Part shown: piece by piece, positions 1 through 11,130 of the stretch
Layout: each line of letters begins with the position of its first letter
How positions within the stretch are numbered: the first letter of the stretch is position 1
Source of the DNA: Chondrosia reniformis
Lineage: Eukaryota > Porifera > Demospongiae > Chondrillida > Chondrillidae
Length of the DNA: 64,000 nucleotides
Reading direction: 5' to 3'
NCBI GenBank assembly: GCA_947172415.1
Contig: OX359194.1
Location: forward strand, 1,302,001 to 1,366,000
The notes under the pieces: model-generated
What the model saw: the letters and a program-made list of their open reading frames with translations, nothing else
What the model was told of the DNA's origin: nothing
Database searches by the model: none
Position numbers and translations under genes: made by a program

Positions 1-617
1 TCAGTATATAGTAGCCCATCTCCTCTGTATATAGTATCCTATCTCCTCTGTATATAGTATCCCATCTCCTCTGTATATAGTAGCCCATCTCCTCTGTATA
101 TAGTAGCCCATCTCCTCTGTATATAGTATCCCATCTCCTCTGTATATAGTAGCCCATCTCCTCTGTATATAGTAGCCCATCTCTCCTGTATATAGTAGCC
201 CATCTCCTCTGTATATAGTATCCCATCTCCTCTGTATATAGTAGCCCATCTCCTCTGTATATAGTAGCCCATCTCCTCTGTATATAGTAGCCCATCTCCT
301 CTGTATATAGTGTCCCATCTCCTCTGTATATAGTAGCCCATCTCCTCTGTATATAGTAGCCCATCTCCTCTGTATATAGTAGCCCATCTCCTCTGTATAT
401 AGTATCCCATCTCCTCTGTATATAGTAGCCCATCTCCTCTGTATATAGTAGCCCATCTCCTCTGTATATAGTAGCCCATCTCCTCTGTGTATATAGTAGC
501 CCATCTCCTCTGTATATAGTAGCCCATCTCCTCTGTATATAGTAGCCCATCTCCTCTGTATATAGTAGCCCATCTCCTCTGTATATAGTAGCCCATCTCC
601 TCTGTATATAGTAGCCC
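1..617. repeat. 23-bp satellite array A, open at the left window edge
   Basis: About 27 head-to-tail copies of a 23-bp unit (plus strand tatatagtagcccatctcct followed by ctg) with only scattered substitutions such as tatcccat for tagcccat. The array begins at base 1, so it probably continues outside the window. Its right edge joins the sequence agctctttacagatttacg, the same edge as array B at 10065. The minus strand has no stop codon in any frame across the array, because 23 is not divisible by 3 and the unit lacks stops on that strand. I treat the resulting long reading frames as repeat artefacts. Confidence 0.95.
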
Positions 618-791
618 AGCTCTTTACAGATTTACGTATACATTTCAAATACAATTTCAAATAGATTAATGTGCTAATCAGTTGCGTTTCTATTACATTT
701 GAGCATATACACTAAAGTAATCACAAGTTCAACTAAACAAGTTATAGCTACTGTGTAACATTCTGTGAGCTAGATTTCTGTGTTGTTCCAA

Positions 792-1685
792 TCACTTGGT
801 GCACACTACACAAGACAGTTCCATTACTCCATTATAAGGTCCACACAATCCAGTTGCACAATCTGCCTCTGTGTGATAGAATAAGACTCCATTTGTATCA
901 GTAGAGCTGCCATCAATACTTTCTGGATCACGATCAACACAAGTATACATTGTACGACCTTTGTGATTATAGTATCCAGCCATGAGCCATCCGTAGTACT
1001 CTGTAGTCCATCCATGTGGACATATGTATGTTCCTGGTATCATGAGGTGCTTTGAACGAGTAGACACTTCACAAACTGCACATGGTACATCATGTTGATA
1101 TAAACTAAGAGTTCCAGCTCCTTGACCAGCATTATGTGTCTCATATTCAGAACCATAAACTGGTGAATAGTTGTTATCAGCTGATCCTGTTCCAGGTTGA
1201 TAAGCTGGTTCTGTAGTGAGGCAGATGTAGTTAGCTCCTCCTCCTGTATTCTGATAATCAGCTCCTCCTACAATGCCTTCATAGACCAGTGTAGTTCCAC
1301 TAATCTGTGGACATGTTTTCCTCCCCCACCTGACATAGGTAACTCCTCCTCCATTCCTACCAGGTGGACCAGTTGGACCAACTGGACCAGATGGTCCCAC
1401 TACTCCCTTAAGACCAGGTGGTCCATCTCTTCCAGGTAGGCCATCGCGACCATCACGACCGTCTCTTCCATGACATCCACAGTTAGTGGAAGTGTCAGTA
1501 TCAGATTGTCTAGTGATGCGAGGTGATCTTGATGTTCCAATGGCCCTAGAATCTGTAGTGTAGAAGTTGAATTAGTAGTTAGCTAGTGGATATATAAGAG
1601 ATGATAACTATTAGTTTTGTTTACCTGCTCCATTGCTACACAATATGAGGAGACTACAAAGGAGAAGAAGAAAGTAACTGTTCAT
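792..1685 (-). CDS. Short-chain collagen C4-like protein, copy 1
   Basis: Two exons: 1685-1625 and 1552-792, joined across a 72-bp GT-AG intron in phase 1, giving 273 aa. Exon 1 encodes MNSYFLLLLCSLLILCSNGA, a clear signal peptide. The mature part has a Ser/Thr/Arg-rich linker with a C-G-C motif (residues 45-47), 14 Gly-X-Y triplets from residue 49 (three GRD, then GLP, GRD, GPP onward to GRN, GGG) and a Cys-rich C-terminal domain (about residues 91-273) opening with TYVRW and ending CVVCTK. This layout is that of sponge short-chain collagen C4-like proteins, secreted matrix proteins whose globular C-terminus probably drives trimerisation. Copy-specific stretches are GGADYQNTGG, an NAGQGAGTLSLYQHDVP loop and AGYYNHKGRT. 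The family call is firm; partners are unknown. Confidence 0.88.
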
Positions 1686-1760
1686 TACTGGTTCAGTTGG
1701 AGATTTAATTGATATTTAGGAAGCAGTTGAAATGTGAATAGGTTTGCAAAGATTTCCTCA

Positions 1761-1768
1761 CTTTTATA
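1761..1768 (-). promoter_or_regulatory. TATA box of collagen copy 1
   Basis: TATAAAAG on the minus strand, 76 bp upstream of the start codon. The same box lies at the same distance, within a few bases, in collagen copies 2 (4984-4977), 3 (7834-7827), 4 (11213-11206) and 7 (17191-17184). Start site and short 5' UTR are inferred. Confidence 0.7.
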
Positions 1769-1849
1769 CTGTCTGCTGACGTGTGCTGTAGTTTTTAATT
1801 CGCCAGTAGTATCATGGTAATTCATATAAATTATAGTCTCTTTAGTAAA

Positions 1850-2037
1850 TAATTCATGCTAGTATTATGTTTATTAATCTCCATACAAGATACAGTTAGA
1901 CAAAGGAAGTAATATTCTACTAATACAAGTATAGATTTGACTTCAATTGCAGTAGTAAGAATCTGGGTGTGTTATAGCTTGTATATATCATAATAGTTTA
2001 TGTAGCACTTGAATGGTTTTATGTTTATATGCATACT
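1850..2037. repeat. Conserved upstream block of the collagen unit
   Basis: The stretch starting near ttattaatctccat and running through gtgtgttatagcttgtat recurs upstream of copies 2 (about 5090-5240), 3 (7935-8100), 4 (11305-11475) and 7 (17285-17460), and once more at 18270-18450 without an intact adjacent gene. It marks the extent of the duplicated unit and may contain shared regulatory sequence. No factor site is assigned. Confidence 0.75.
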
Positions 2038-3216
2038 TTTGTCTAAGCTTTCCCAACTTGGTTTCTCCTCATCTACAGTTGCTTGGTTACAGTCTTATCT
2101 TTCCGATCGTTGCCAGGTTACTCGTGTCAATGATTCATTCTCCTCTCTTGGTTTTCCCACAACTGGTGCTCCCCAAGGCTCTGTGCTTGGTCCTTTTCTC
2201 TTCTTAGCTGCCTTATCAATGACCTGCCTTCAGTCTTGCCTGCTGATGCTGTTGTTCTCTTCGCTGATGACACTGCCATCTACATCACTAGTAGCAATCT
2301 TGCTTCTTTAAACTCTTCACTTCAACCAGCCTGTTGATGGTCTGCAATGGACTTCAACTGAATGCAAGCAAAACAAAATGTATGCTCCTTCACTCTAGTA
2401 GAAGAAGAATTGAGACTGGATTGGACGTTCATGTTGATGGTGTAACTGTTGATCAGATACGATTGTTCAAGTACCTTGGTGTGCTTATAAACGATACCCT
2501 AACTTGGAGTGATCATGTTGACATGATCTGTAGAAAGGTAAGCTGTAGTCTAAACCTTCTTTGTAGGCTCGCTTAGTTTCTTCCTCGCTCTCTCCTCCTC
2601 ACTTATCTCAAATCGTATATCCTTCCCCACTTTGACTATTGTGATGTCGTCTGGTCTGGCTGTACTCAAGATGAATCTCGCTGCTTGGAATCGCTGCTGA
2701 ACTTTGGTTGCAAGATTGTGCTTAATAGGCATCGTGACTCTTTTTCCACTGCTAATGACTCTCACCTTGAGAAGAAAACTTCACATGGCCCAGTGTATGT
2801 TTCGCAGCCTATCCTCCCAGGCTCCACCTTATCTGTCTCGGCTCTTCTCTTATGTTTCTTGCCACCATAACACTCGCTCCTCTTTCACTTTCCAACTTAA
2901 TCTTCCCTTGATCAGGTCTTCATTCGGACAGAGAGCATTCAGTTTTTCCAGTGCTTCCCTCCATGGCGCAGCCTACCCACAGCCATTCGTGCAACACCCA
3001 ACCTCAGCCTCAGCAATTTTACAGACCTATGTAAACTTTTTTACTCTAATACATGAGCGACAATGTAACAATATTCACACAACCAAATTGACATTTTTAT
3101 ATTATTTATTTATTTATTTATTGTACATGTTGTTGTTTTTGTACTGGATGCCTTTGTAGTAGCTTCAGGCTATTGGCCTCCCCAGTTTAAATAAGATTTC
3201 CTGATATCCTGATACT
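2033..3216 (+). mobile_element. Non-LTR retrotransposon fragment (reverse transcriptase)
   Basis: Broken remnant of a LINE reverse transcriptase. In pieces from different frames it shows the palm motifs of jockey/CR1-like elements: a GFPTTGAPQGSVLGP block near 2150-2200, FADDTAIY near 2260-2285, then NGLQLNASKTKC and FKYLGVLINDTLTW (2340-2510) and a C-terminal WSGCTQDESRCLESLL part (2650-2700). Frame shifts separate the motifs, so the element is dead. The 3' part ends near tcctgatatcctgata, resembling a short 3' tail repeat. The 5' part is missing. It joins the collagen upstream block at cttttgtctaagc, exactly as the fragment at 17455 does. Confidence 0.85.
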
Positions 3217-4013
3217 TCAATGTGTTGTGTAATGAAACTGGGTTGAAAACTGTCAAATGTTGAAATATAGAAATAAAAGACTTCATTTGGGCCAAGTAGT
3301 ACATGTGTGAGTTAGGCAACCCAAATTTAGGTTTTTCACTAGTTTATTTATTTTTGCATGCTAGAATTTCCCCCAAAGTATTACATTTCAACCTTAAAAG
3401 CTAAATGGAAGTGGTATAGTGTATGAAGTGGTCGGTAAGATTATGCAAATAGATCTATGATTCCCTCTGCAACTGAAGGAGGAGTGAGGTATGCAAGCAA
3501 AGAATACTTCACAGGACCAAATATCAGGTTTCTTGAAACATTTTTAATCAGCCACTTATATAGAAACATAACATGTTAGAAAACTTAACTTCATATGTAT
3601 AAAGTTTTGATCTGCCCCATTTCCAAGTTTATACATACTTTACTTACTTTTGAAACCAGTAGGATCAAAAACGTTTCAATGAAATTATTATTTCCTTTTC
3701 AGTCTGTCCAGTTTCGTCATTCTATATGAAACTTTACATTATGTACTGTGATATATAGGATTATAGGTAATCAAGAAAAGGTCTTCTATTTCAAGTCGAT
3801 TCAAAAAGTAAAAACGTTTATATATGTTTACAATTTTCACTGATTTTATTAGTGCGTATACAGTGTTACAAATCAGACTAATAAACTACTGTAATAATTA
3901 AATGTGTCACTATTACATTTTGAACATACAAATTAACCATTAGTTCAACTAAACAAGTTATAGCTACATTGTACATGTTTTTACGAGCTATATAGAGTTC
4001 TGTGTTGTTCCAA
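3217..4013. other. Non-coding stretch between LINE fragment and collagen copy 2
   Basis: No gene seen. Bases about 3505-3690 resemble, in diverged form, the fold-back element at 39854-40080: both contain a caggtttc motif near one end, an internal agtttatacata segment and tttgaaacc or a relative near the other. From about 3840 it enters the 3' flank shared by the collagen units (tatacagtgttacaaatcag). Confidence 0.4.
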
Positions 4014-4901
4014 TCACTTGGTGCACACTACACAAGACAGTTCCATTACTCCATTATAAGGTCCACACAATCCTGTTGTGCAATCTACTTTTGCATTATA
4101 GAACAATGCTCCATCTGTGTTCACTGAGCTGCCATCAACAGCTTCGGGATCACGATCAACACAAGTATACATTGTACGCTTGTGATTTTTATATTCAGCC
4201 ATGAGCCATCCGTAGTACTCTGTAGTCCATCCATGTGGACATATGTATGTTCCTGGTATCATGAGGTGCTTTGAACGAGTAGACACTTCACAAACTGCAC
4301 ATGGAGCTCTGTGGTTGTGTAAAAGATAAGAATTACCTCCTTGATCTTGATAAGTTTGATATTCTGTTCCATAAACTGGAGAATGATTTGCATCAGATGA
4401 TCCTGTTCTAGGTTGATAAGCTGGTTCTGTAGTGAGGCAGATGTAGTTAGCTCCTCCTCCTATATTTTGAAAATACGTCCCTCCTACAATGCCTTCATAG
4501 ACGAGTGTAGTCCCACTAATCAGTGGACATGTTTTCCTCTCCCACCTGACATAGGTAACTCCTCCTCCATTCCTACCAGGTGGACCAGTTGGACCGACTG
4601 GACCAGATGGTCCCACAACTCCCTTAAGACCAGGTGGGCCATCTCTTCCAGGTAGGCCATCACGACCATCACGTCCGTCTCTTCCATGACATCCACAATC
4701 AGTGGAAGTGTCAGTATCAGATTGTCTAGTGATGCGAGGTGATCTTGATGTTCCAATGGCACTAGAATCTGTAGTGTATAAGTTGAATTAGTAGTAAGCT
4801 AGTAGATATATAAGAGATGATAAGTGTTAGTTTTGTTTACCAGCTCCATTGCTACACAATATGAGGAGACTACAGAGGAGAAGGACAAAGTAACTGTTCA
4901 T
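4014..4901 (-). CDS. Short-chain collagen C4-like protein, copy 2
   Basis: Exons 4901-4841 and 4768-4014 with a 72-bp phase-1 intron, 271 aa. The signal peptide differs by one residue from copy 1 (MNSYFVLLLCSLL). The collagen stalk is intact. This is the most divergent full copy: WERKTCP replaces WGRKTCP, the first variable patch is GGTYFQNIGG, the second is TYQDQGGNSYLLHNHRAP and is two residues shorter, and the last is AVDGSSVNTDGALFYNAKVDC. All domain cysteines kept by the other copies are present, so it is probably functional. The TATA box is at 4984-4977. Confidence 0.87.
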
Positions 4902-5433
4902 TACTGGTTCAGTTGGAGATTGAATTGATATTTAGCAAGCAGTTGAAATGTGAATAGGTTTGCTAAAATTCCCTCACTTTTATATATACTGTCTGCTGAT
5001 GTGTGTTGTAGTTTTTAATTCACCAGTAGTAGCATGGTAAATTATATAAATTATCATCTTTAGTAAAGAAATGATGGCAATGTTATGTTTAATAATCTCC
5101 ATGCAATATACAGTTAGACAAAGGAAGTAATATTCTTCTTATACAAGTATAGATTTGACTTCAATTGCAGTAGTAAGAATCTGGGTGTGTTATAGCTTGT
5201 ATGTATCATAATAGTTTATGTAGCACGTGAATTGTTTTATTCATATGTATACTTCAAAGTGTTGTGTTATGAAACTGGGTTTAAATACTGTCAAAAGTTC
5301 TTTTTAATTTGAGGATCCCTTCAAAAGATAGGATTAGGTAAGCAAGAAATAGTCTTCTAAGTATATACGTAAGTCAATTCAAATATTAAAGAAGTTTATG
5401 TTTACAAATTTCGCACATTTTATAAGTATTTAC
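4902..5433. other. Promoter and upstream flank of copy 2
   Basis: Holds the TATA box (4984-4977, minus) and the conserved upstream block shared with the other units up to about 5270. The rest up to the Penelope-like element shows no gene or recognisable site. Confidence 0.6.
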
Positions 5434-5488
5434 GTGATAGATAAGTTTTTTGGAGCTAACTGCAACAAAAATCAAGCTAGATTGAACA

Positions 5489-5512
5489 TTTCGACCCGTA
5501 GGTCTTCATCAG
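5489..5512 (-). ncRNA. Hammerhead-ribozyme-like core, left end of Penelope-like element
   Basis: On the minus strand CTGATGA is followed by A, then GACC, a short loop, GGTC and GAAA: the two invariant hammerhead strands around a stem II hairpin. Hammerhead motifs are known in terminal repeats of Penelope-like elements. Caveats: one extra A at the base of stem II, and I could not assign stem III or the cleavage triplet. Confidence 0.45.
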
Positions 5513-6587
5513 CAATAATGAGGAAGTTGAAAATTGAATAAAATACCTAAATGAAAAAATAATTTCTAGTGTTAATTGATGGTATGTTGTCAGTCCAGAA
5601 GGGATCAAGTGACATGCTATTGTCCATATTAATGCATCTGCTGGTCTGGATGTACATTGCTTCTTTGATCTTTCTTCTTGTCTTGTGCTGTTCTCTCTGG
5701 ATTACTTCAGCATTTTCCCTTTTGATGATGTGATCTATTGCTATTGAGTTGCTTTGGTCACCTCTCTTAACTGATCTCCATATGCTCTGCTATTCTTTCA
5801 TGAATGCATTTTGATGTTTCTCTAATGTACTCTTGGCCACATTCACATGGGATCCTGTAAATGACTCCCTTGGCTTGGTCTCTGCTGATTGGTGTCATGA
5901 CCTTCATTAGGATGGACCTGAGTGTGCTGTTGGACTTGTGCACTACTGTGATACCCAGGGGTCTGCAGGTTCTCTGTAGATTCTCACTAAAACCTCTGAA
6001 GTACGGTAGGCACAGGATCTTCTTTTCTTCATTGCTTAGGTCCGCTTCTGTTCTTTTCTATTTCCCAGAACTCTCCATATGATAGTCCTAGGGTAGCCAT
6101 TCTTCTCAAAGACCCTCTGCAGATGTTGTAGTTCCTCCTGTTCTCTGATGAGCATATGTTGTGTGCTCTCTTCTTCAGACAGATGATTGTCCCGAGTTTG
6201 ATGGGTGGGTGGTGGTTAGTCTGGTAATTGAGATAGCAGTCAGTGTTGGTTGGTTTCCTGTAGACAGCTGTGGTTAGGTTGTTACCCTTCCTTTTGACGA
6301 GGACATCCAAAAATGGTAGCTGTCGTTGTTCTTCCTCTTCCATGGTGAACTGTATGGATTCTTTCAGTGAATTGAGGTGTCCAAGAAAGGTATGTAGTTC
6401 ACTATCTCCGTGTGTCCAAAAGACGTGTCGTGTACATACCTTGGCCATAGTGTTGGTTTGTGTGTGGCTGTATCAATGGCCATTTCCTCCATATATAGGT
6501 TGACTAAGACTGGGGAGAGGGGACCCCATTGCTGCACCTTCTGTCTGTTCATAAAAGTCTGTCCCTAGTTGGAAGTAGGAATTATTG

Positions 6588-6611
6588 CTGATTAAGACCT
6601 ATGGGTCGAAA
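6588..6611 (+). ncRNA. Mutated hammerhead-like core, right end of Penelope-like element
   Basis: Inverted partner of the core at 5489-5512. Stem II (GACC/GGTC) and GAAA are kept, but the first strand reads CTGATTA instead of CTGATGA. The lost G is an invariant core base, so this copy should not cleave. Confidence 0.4.
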
Positions 6612-6860
6612 CGTTCAATCTAGCTCGATTTTCATTGTAGATACATAGCTCCAATGAACTTATCTATCAAACTACTCCCTATCAAGTATGTATGTATACA
6701 GTGTTACAAATCAATCTAATTAAATAATAAATGTTTTTCTATTACAATTGAACTTACAAATCAACCACTAGTTCATCTAAACAAGTTATACCTACTATGT
6801 TTTTCTAACATGTCTAACATTGTACATGTTATTAAGAGCTAGAGTTCTGTGTTGTTCCAA

Positions 6861-7751
6861 TCACTTGGTGCACACTACACAAGACAGTTCCATTGCTCCA
6901 TTATAAGGTCCACACAGTCCAGTTGCACAATCTGCCTCTGTGTGGTGAAATATGACTCCTTCTGTATTTGTTGAACTACCATCAATACTTTCTGGATCAC
7001 GATCAACACAAGTATACATTGTACGCTTGTGATTTTTATATTCAGCCATGAGCCATCCGTAGTACTCTGTAGTCCATCCATGTGGACATATGTATGTTCC
7101 TGGTATCATGAGGTGCTTTGAACGAGTAGACACTTCACAAACTGCACATGGTACATTATGGTCAAGTACACTATGAGTTCCAGCTCCTTGACCACTGTAA
7201 AGTGTATTGTATTCTGCTCCATAAACTGGAGAATTGTTAATATCAGCCGATCCTGTTCCAGGTTGATAAGCTGGTTCTGTAGTGAGGCAGATGTAGTTAG
7301 CTCCTCCTCCTGTATTTTGCCAAAAGGATCCTCCTACAATGCCTTCATAGACCAGTGTAGTTCCACTAATCAGTGGACATGTTTTCCTCCCCCACCTGAC
7401 ATAGGTAACTCCTCCTCCATTCCTACCAGGTGGACCAGTTGGACCGACTGTACCAGATGGTCCCACTACTCCCTTAAGACCAGGTGGTCCATCTCTTCCA
7501 GGTAGGCCATCGCGACCATCACGACCGTCTCTTCCATGACATCCACAGTCAGTGGAAGTGTCAGTATCAGATTGTCTAGTGATGCGAGATGATCTTGATG
7601 TTCCAATGGCAGTAGAATCTGTAGTGTAGAAGTAGAATTAGTAGTAAGCTAGTAGATATATAAGAGATGATAAGTGTTAGTTTTGTTTACCTGCTCCATT
7701 GCTACACAATATGAGGAGACTACAGAGGAGAAGAACAAAGTAACTGTTCAT
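6861..7751 (-). CDS. Short-chain collagen C4-like protein, copy 3
   Basis: Exons 7751-7691 and 7618-6861, 72-bp phase-1 intron, 272 aa. In the triple-helix stalk one triplet is GTV where other copies have GPV; this keeps the Gly register. Variable patches: GGSFWQNTGG (shared with copy 5), TLYSGQGAGTHSVLDHNVP, AEYKNHKRT and STNTEGVIFHHTEADC. The TATA box is at 7834-7827. The Penelope-like remnant ends 190 bp beyond the stop codon. Confidence 0.88.
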
Positions 7752-9096
7752 TGCTGGTTCAGTTGGAGATTGAATTGATATTTAGCAACCAGTTGAAATG
7801 TGAATAGTTCTGCAAAGATTCCCTCACTTTTATACTGTCTGTTAACTTGTGCTGTACTTTTTAATTCACCAGTAGTAGCATTGTAAATTATATAAATTAT
7901 CATCTTTAGTAAAGAAATGATGGCAATGTTATGTTCAATAATCTCCATGCAATATACAGTTAGACAAAGGAAGTAATATTCTTCTTATGCAAGTATTGGT
8001 TTGACTTCAATTGCAGTAGTAAGAATCTGGGTGTGTTATAGCTTGTATGTATCATAATAGTTTATGTAACACTTGAAATGTTTTATGTTTATATGTATAC
8101 TTGATATGCAAACAAAGTGTCACGAAACTGGATTGAAAACCTATGTACCTCACTTAACTACATCATCATCTGATTTCCCTTTTTTAAAAATCAAGACCTG
8201 TAAGTGTCAACTGTTCACTGATGAAAGTAACCAAAGGTTGCCGAAATGTCTGAGTACATATTTCAGTTCATTTGGATAGTGTATACAAACAAAGTGTAAA
8301 TCATTATTTGCATACATGAATCCTACAAGCAAGGGTGTTGTATGATTCAATGCATAAATAATTCTTCACTGTGTAACATCCCTTTCTTGTTTCTGTGCTT
8401 TTTGTGCCATCCCTACATCTTCATTATTTTTGTAGAAATTTTTTAATAATCTTTAGTAGTCATAATATAATTTGCCTTGGTTGCCCTAGCAATGGAGAGT
8501 ATAGTATATTATATATCATATCTACGTATATACATTGATATAATCATGTAGATATATTCTATTTGCAGTAAACTATTCTCATTACTAGATTAATAAGCAT
8601 AGTACATGTACTACTGTTCAGGCAGGCAAAGACAGGTATATTTACCAATCTTGTAATGTGTCTGCTGAATGTCTTCTTTGATACACTTCTTTGTAAACCA
8701 GATAACACGTTTAGGTGACCTAGAAAGAAAAAGTATAGGCAACGAATAAAATTAATTCTATATTATTTGTTAAGTTCATTTATCTATTTACTCTTTAAGA
8801 AGAAAACAACAAACAAATAGAGATAAAACATAAGGGAAACATAAAAAAGACAAGTTATCTACCACGCTAAGAATATCCTCACTTTTGTTACCTCTTGAAG
8901 ATGTTCTGAGTGCTCCAGATAAAACTAACTGAGCGGACGAAATGTAAGAGAATCTGGATCTCATTTGCCCGAGGAGTTGAGGGGAATACCCTTTTAGTAC
9001 TTTGGCACTATCGTGAAGTTAAGAATATAGTGACCCTTTGCTGTGTACAAGCTGATATCAACTGCTACAGAAAGTTAGTTTTATGCCAATTTATCG
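7752..9096. other. Upstream flank of copy 3 and non-coding spacer
   Basis: 7752-8100 is promoter plus the conserved upstream block. 8100-8290 is a second repeat family (gtgtcacgaaactggattgaaa followed by a hammerhead-like core) also present at 11480-11620 and 18450-18640. From 8290 to the satellite at 9097 no gene, repeat partner or RNA was recognised. Confidence 0.5.
8218..8246 (+). ncRNA. Hammerhead-like core, second family
   Basis: CTGATGA, two A residues, GTAACC, AAA loop, GGTTGC, C, then GAAATGTC. Stem II can pair over six base pairs (one G-T). It resembles a minimal hammerhead with mismatches at the base of stem II. A relative at 18567-18595 has lost stem II pairing, and one near 11565-11580 has lost the first strand. 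Confidence 0.4.
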
Positions 9097-10065
9097 TCCT
9101 CTGTATATAGTATCCCATCCACTCTGTATATATAGTAACCCATCTCCTCTGTATATATTAGCCCATCTCCTCTGTATATAGTATCCCATCTCCTCTGTAT
9201 ATAGTACCCCATCTCCTCTCTATATAGTAACCCATCTCCTCTGTATAAAGTAGCCCATCTCCTCTGTATATAGTAGCCCATCTCCTCTGTATATAGTAGC
9301 CCATCTCCTCTGTATATAGTAACCCATCTCCTCTGTATATAGTAGCCCATCTCCTCTGTATATAGTAGCCCATCTCCTCTGTATATAGTAGCCCATCTCC
9401 TCTGTATATAGTAGCCCATCTCCTCTGTATATAGTAGCCCATCTCCTCTGTATATAGTAGCCCATCTCCTCTGTATATAGTATCCCATCTCCTCTGTATA
9501 TAGTAGCCCATCTCCTCTGTATATAGTAGCCCATCTCCTCTGTATATAGTAGCCCATCTCCTCTGTATATAGTATCCCATATCCTCTGTATATAGTAGCC
9601 CATCTCCTCAGTATATAGTAGCCCATCTCCTCAGTATATAGTAGCCCATCTCCTCTCTATATAGTAGCCCATCTCCTCTGTATATAGTATCCCATCTCCT
9701 CTGTATAAAGTAGCCCATCTCCTCTGTATATAGTAGCCCATCTCCTCTGTATATAGTAGCCCATCTCCTCTGTATATAGTAGCCCATCTCCTCTGTATAT
9801 TATAGTAGCCCATCTCCTCTGTATAAAGTAGCCCATCTCCTCTGTATAAAGTAGCCCATCTCCTCTGTATATAGTAGCCCATCTCCTCTGTATACAGTAG
9901 CCCATCTCCTCTGTATATAGTAGCCCATCTCCTCTGTATATAGTAGCCCATCTCCTCTGTATATAGTAGCCCATCTCCTCTGTATATAGTAGCCCATCTC
10001 CTCTGTATATAGTATCCCATCTCCTCTGTATATAGTAGCCCATCTCCTCTGTATATAGTAGTCCA
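9097..10065. repeat. 23-bp satellite array B
   Basis: About 42 copies of the same 23-bp unit as array A, with a few indels (an extra TA at about 9800, an extra TA near 9128). The right junction with collagen copy 4 is the same as the junction of array A with copy 1, down to agctctttacagatttacg, so the two array-plus-gene units are duplicates. The left edge lies at ttatcgtcctctg. Confidence 0.95.
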
Positions 10066-10236
10066 GCTCTTTACAGATTTACGTATACATTTCAAATACA
10101 ATTTCAAATATATTTATGTACTAATCAGTTGCGTTTCTATTACATTTGAGCATACACTAAAGTAACTACAAGTTCAGCTAAACAAGTTATAGCTACTGTG
10201 TAACATTCTATGGGCTAGAGTTCTGTGTTGTTCCAA

Positions 10237-11130
10237 TCACTTGGTGCACACTACACAAGACAGTTCCATTGCTCCATTATAAGGTCCACACAATCCAGTT
10301 GTGCAATCTGCCTCAGTGTGGTAGAATAAGACTCCATTAGTATCAGTAGAGCTGCCATCAATACCTTCTGGATCACGATCAACACAAGTATACATTGTAC
10401 GACCTTTGTGACCTTTATATTCAGCCATGAGCCATCCGTAGTACTCTGTAGTCCATCCATATGGACATATGTATGTTCCTGGTATCATGAGATGCTTTGA
10501 ACGAGTAGACACTTCACAAACTGCACATGGTACATCATGGTTAAGTACACTATGAGACCCAGCTCCTTGACCAACATGATGTGTCTGATATTCAGAACCA
10601 TAAACTGGTGAATAGTTAATATCAGCCGATCCTGTTCCAGGTTGATAAGCTGGTTCTGTAGTGAGGCAGATGTAGTTAGCTCCTCCTCCTGTATTCAGAT
10701 AATGAGCTCCTCCAACAATGCCTTCATAGACCAGTGTAGTCCCACTAATCTGTGGACATGTTTTCCTCCCCCACCTGACATAGGTAACTCCTCCTCCATT
10801 CCTACCAGGTGGACCGGTTGGACCGACTGGACCAGATGGTCCCACTACTCCCTTAAGACCAGGTGGTCCATCTCTTCCAGGTAGGCCATCACGACCATCA
10901 CGACCGTCTCTTCCATGACATCCACAGTCAGTGGAAGTGTCAGTATCAGATTGTCTAGTAATACGAGATGATCTTGATGTTCCAATGGCAGTAGAATCTG
11001 TAGTGTAGAAGTAGAATTAGTAGTAAGCTAGTGGATATATAAGAGATGATAAGTGTTAGTTTTGTTTACCTGCTCCATTGCTACACAATATGAGGAGACT
11101 ACAGAGGAGAAGAAGAAAGTAACTGTTCAT
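10237..11130 (-). CDS. Short-chain collagen C4-like protein, copy 4
   Basis: Exons 11130-11070 and 10997-10237, 72-bp phase-1 intron, 273 aa. Closest in length and 3' flank (satellite array) to copy 1. Variable patches: GGAHYLNTGG, THHVGQGAGSHSVLNHDVP, AEYKGHKGRT and PEGIDGSSTDTNGVLFYH. One unusual change is ICPYGW where the other copies have ICPHGW or LCPHGW. The TATA box is at 11213-11206. Stalk and cysteines are intact. Confidence 0.88.

Larger units (their letters stand above)
5434..6671 (-). mobile_element. Penelope-like retroelement remnant with inverted terminal repeats
   Basis: Minus-strand remnant of a Penelope-like element. From the 5' side it shows a degenerate RT palm (YVHDTSFGHT at the position of YVDDTFVTWTH in the 15.8-kb copy), then FLDVLVKRKGNN, YRKPTNTDCYLN and LKKRAHNICSSENR (6450-6150), and further on CECGQEYIRE with RIAEHME (about 5850-5780), the GIY-YIG-type endonuclease region of these elements. 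Frames are broken by stops. The ends, about 5434-5520 and 6580-6670, are inverted copies of each other and each contains a hammerhead-like strand. Most of the RT N-terminal part is missing. It lies directly downstream of collagen copy 3. Confidence 0.82.

Noticed and set aside
1..660. Long minus-strand reading frames of a Tyr/Trp-rich repeat protein (also 9081-10107)
   Set aside because: They arise because the 23-bp unit lacks stops on that strand; all three frames give the same peptide. Kept only as a finding.
1..10065. CRISPR-like appearance of regular short repeats
   Set aside because: Units are directly adjacent without unique spacers, and the window is animal DNA.
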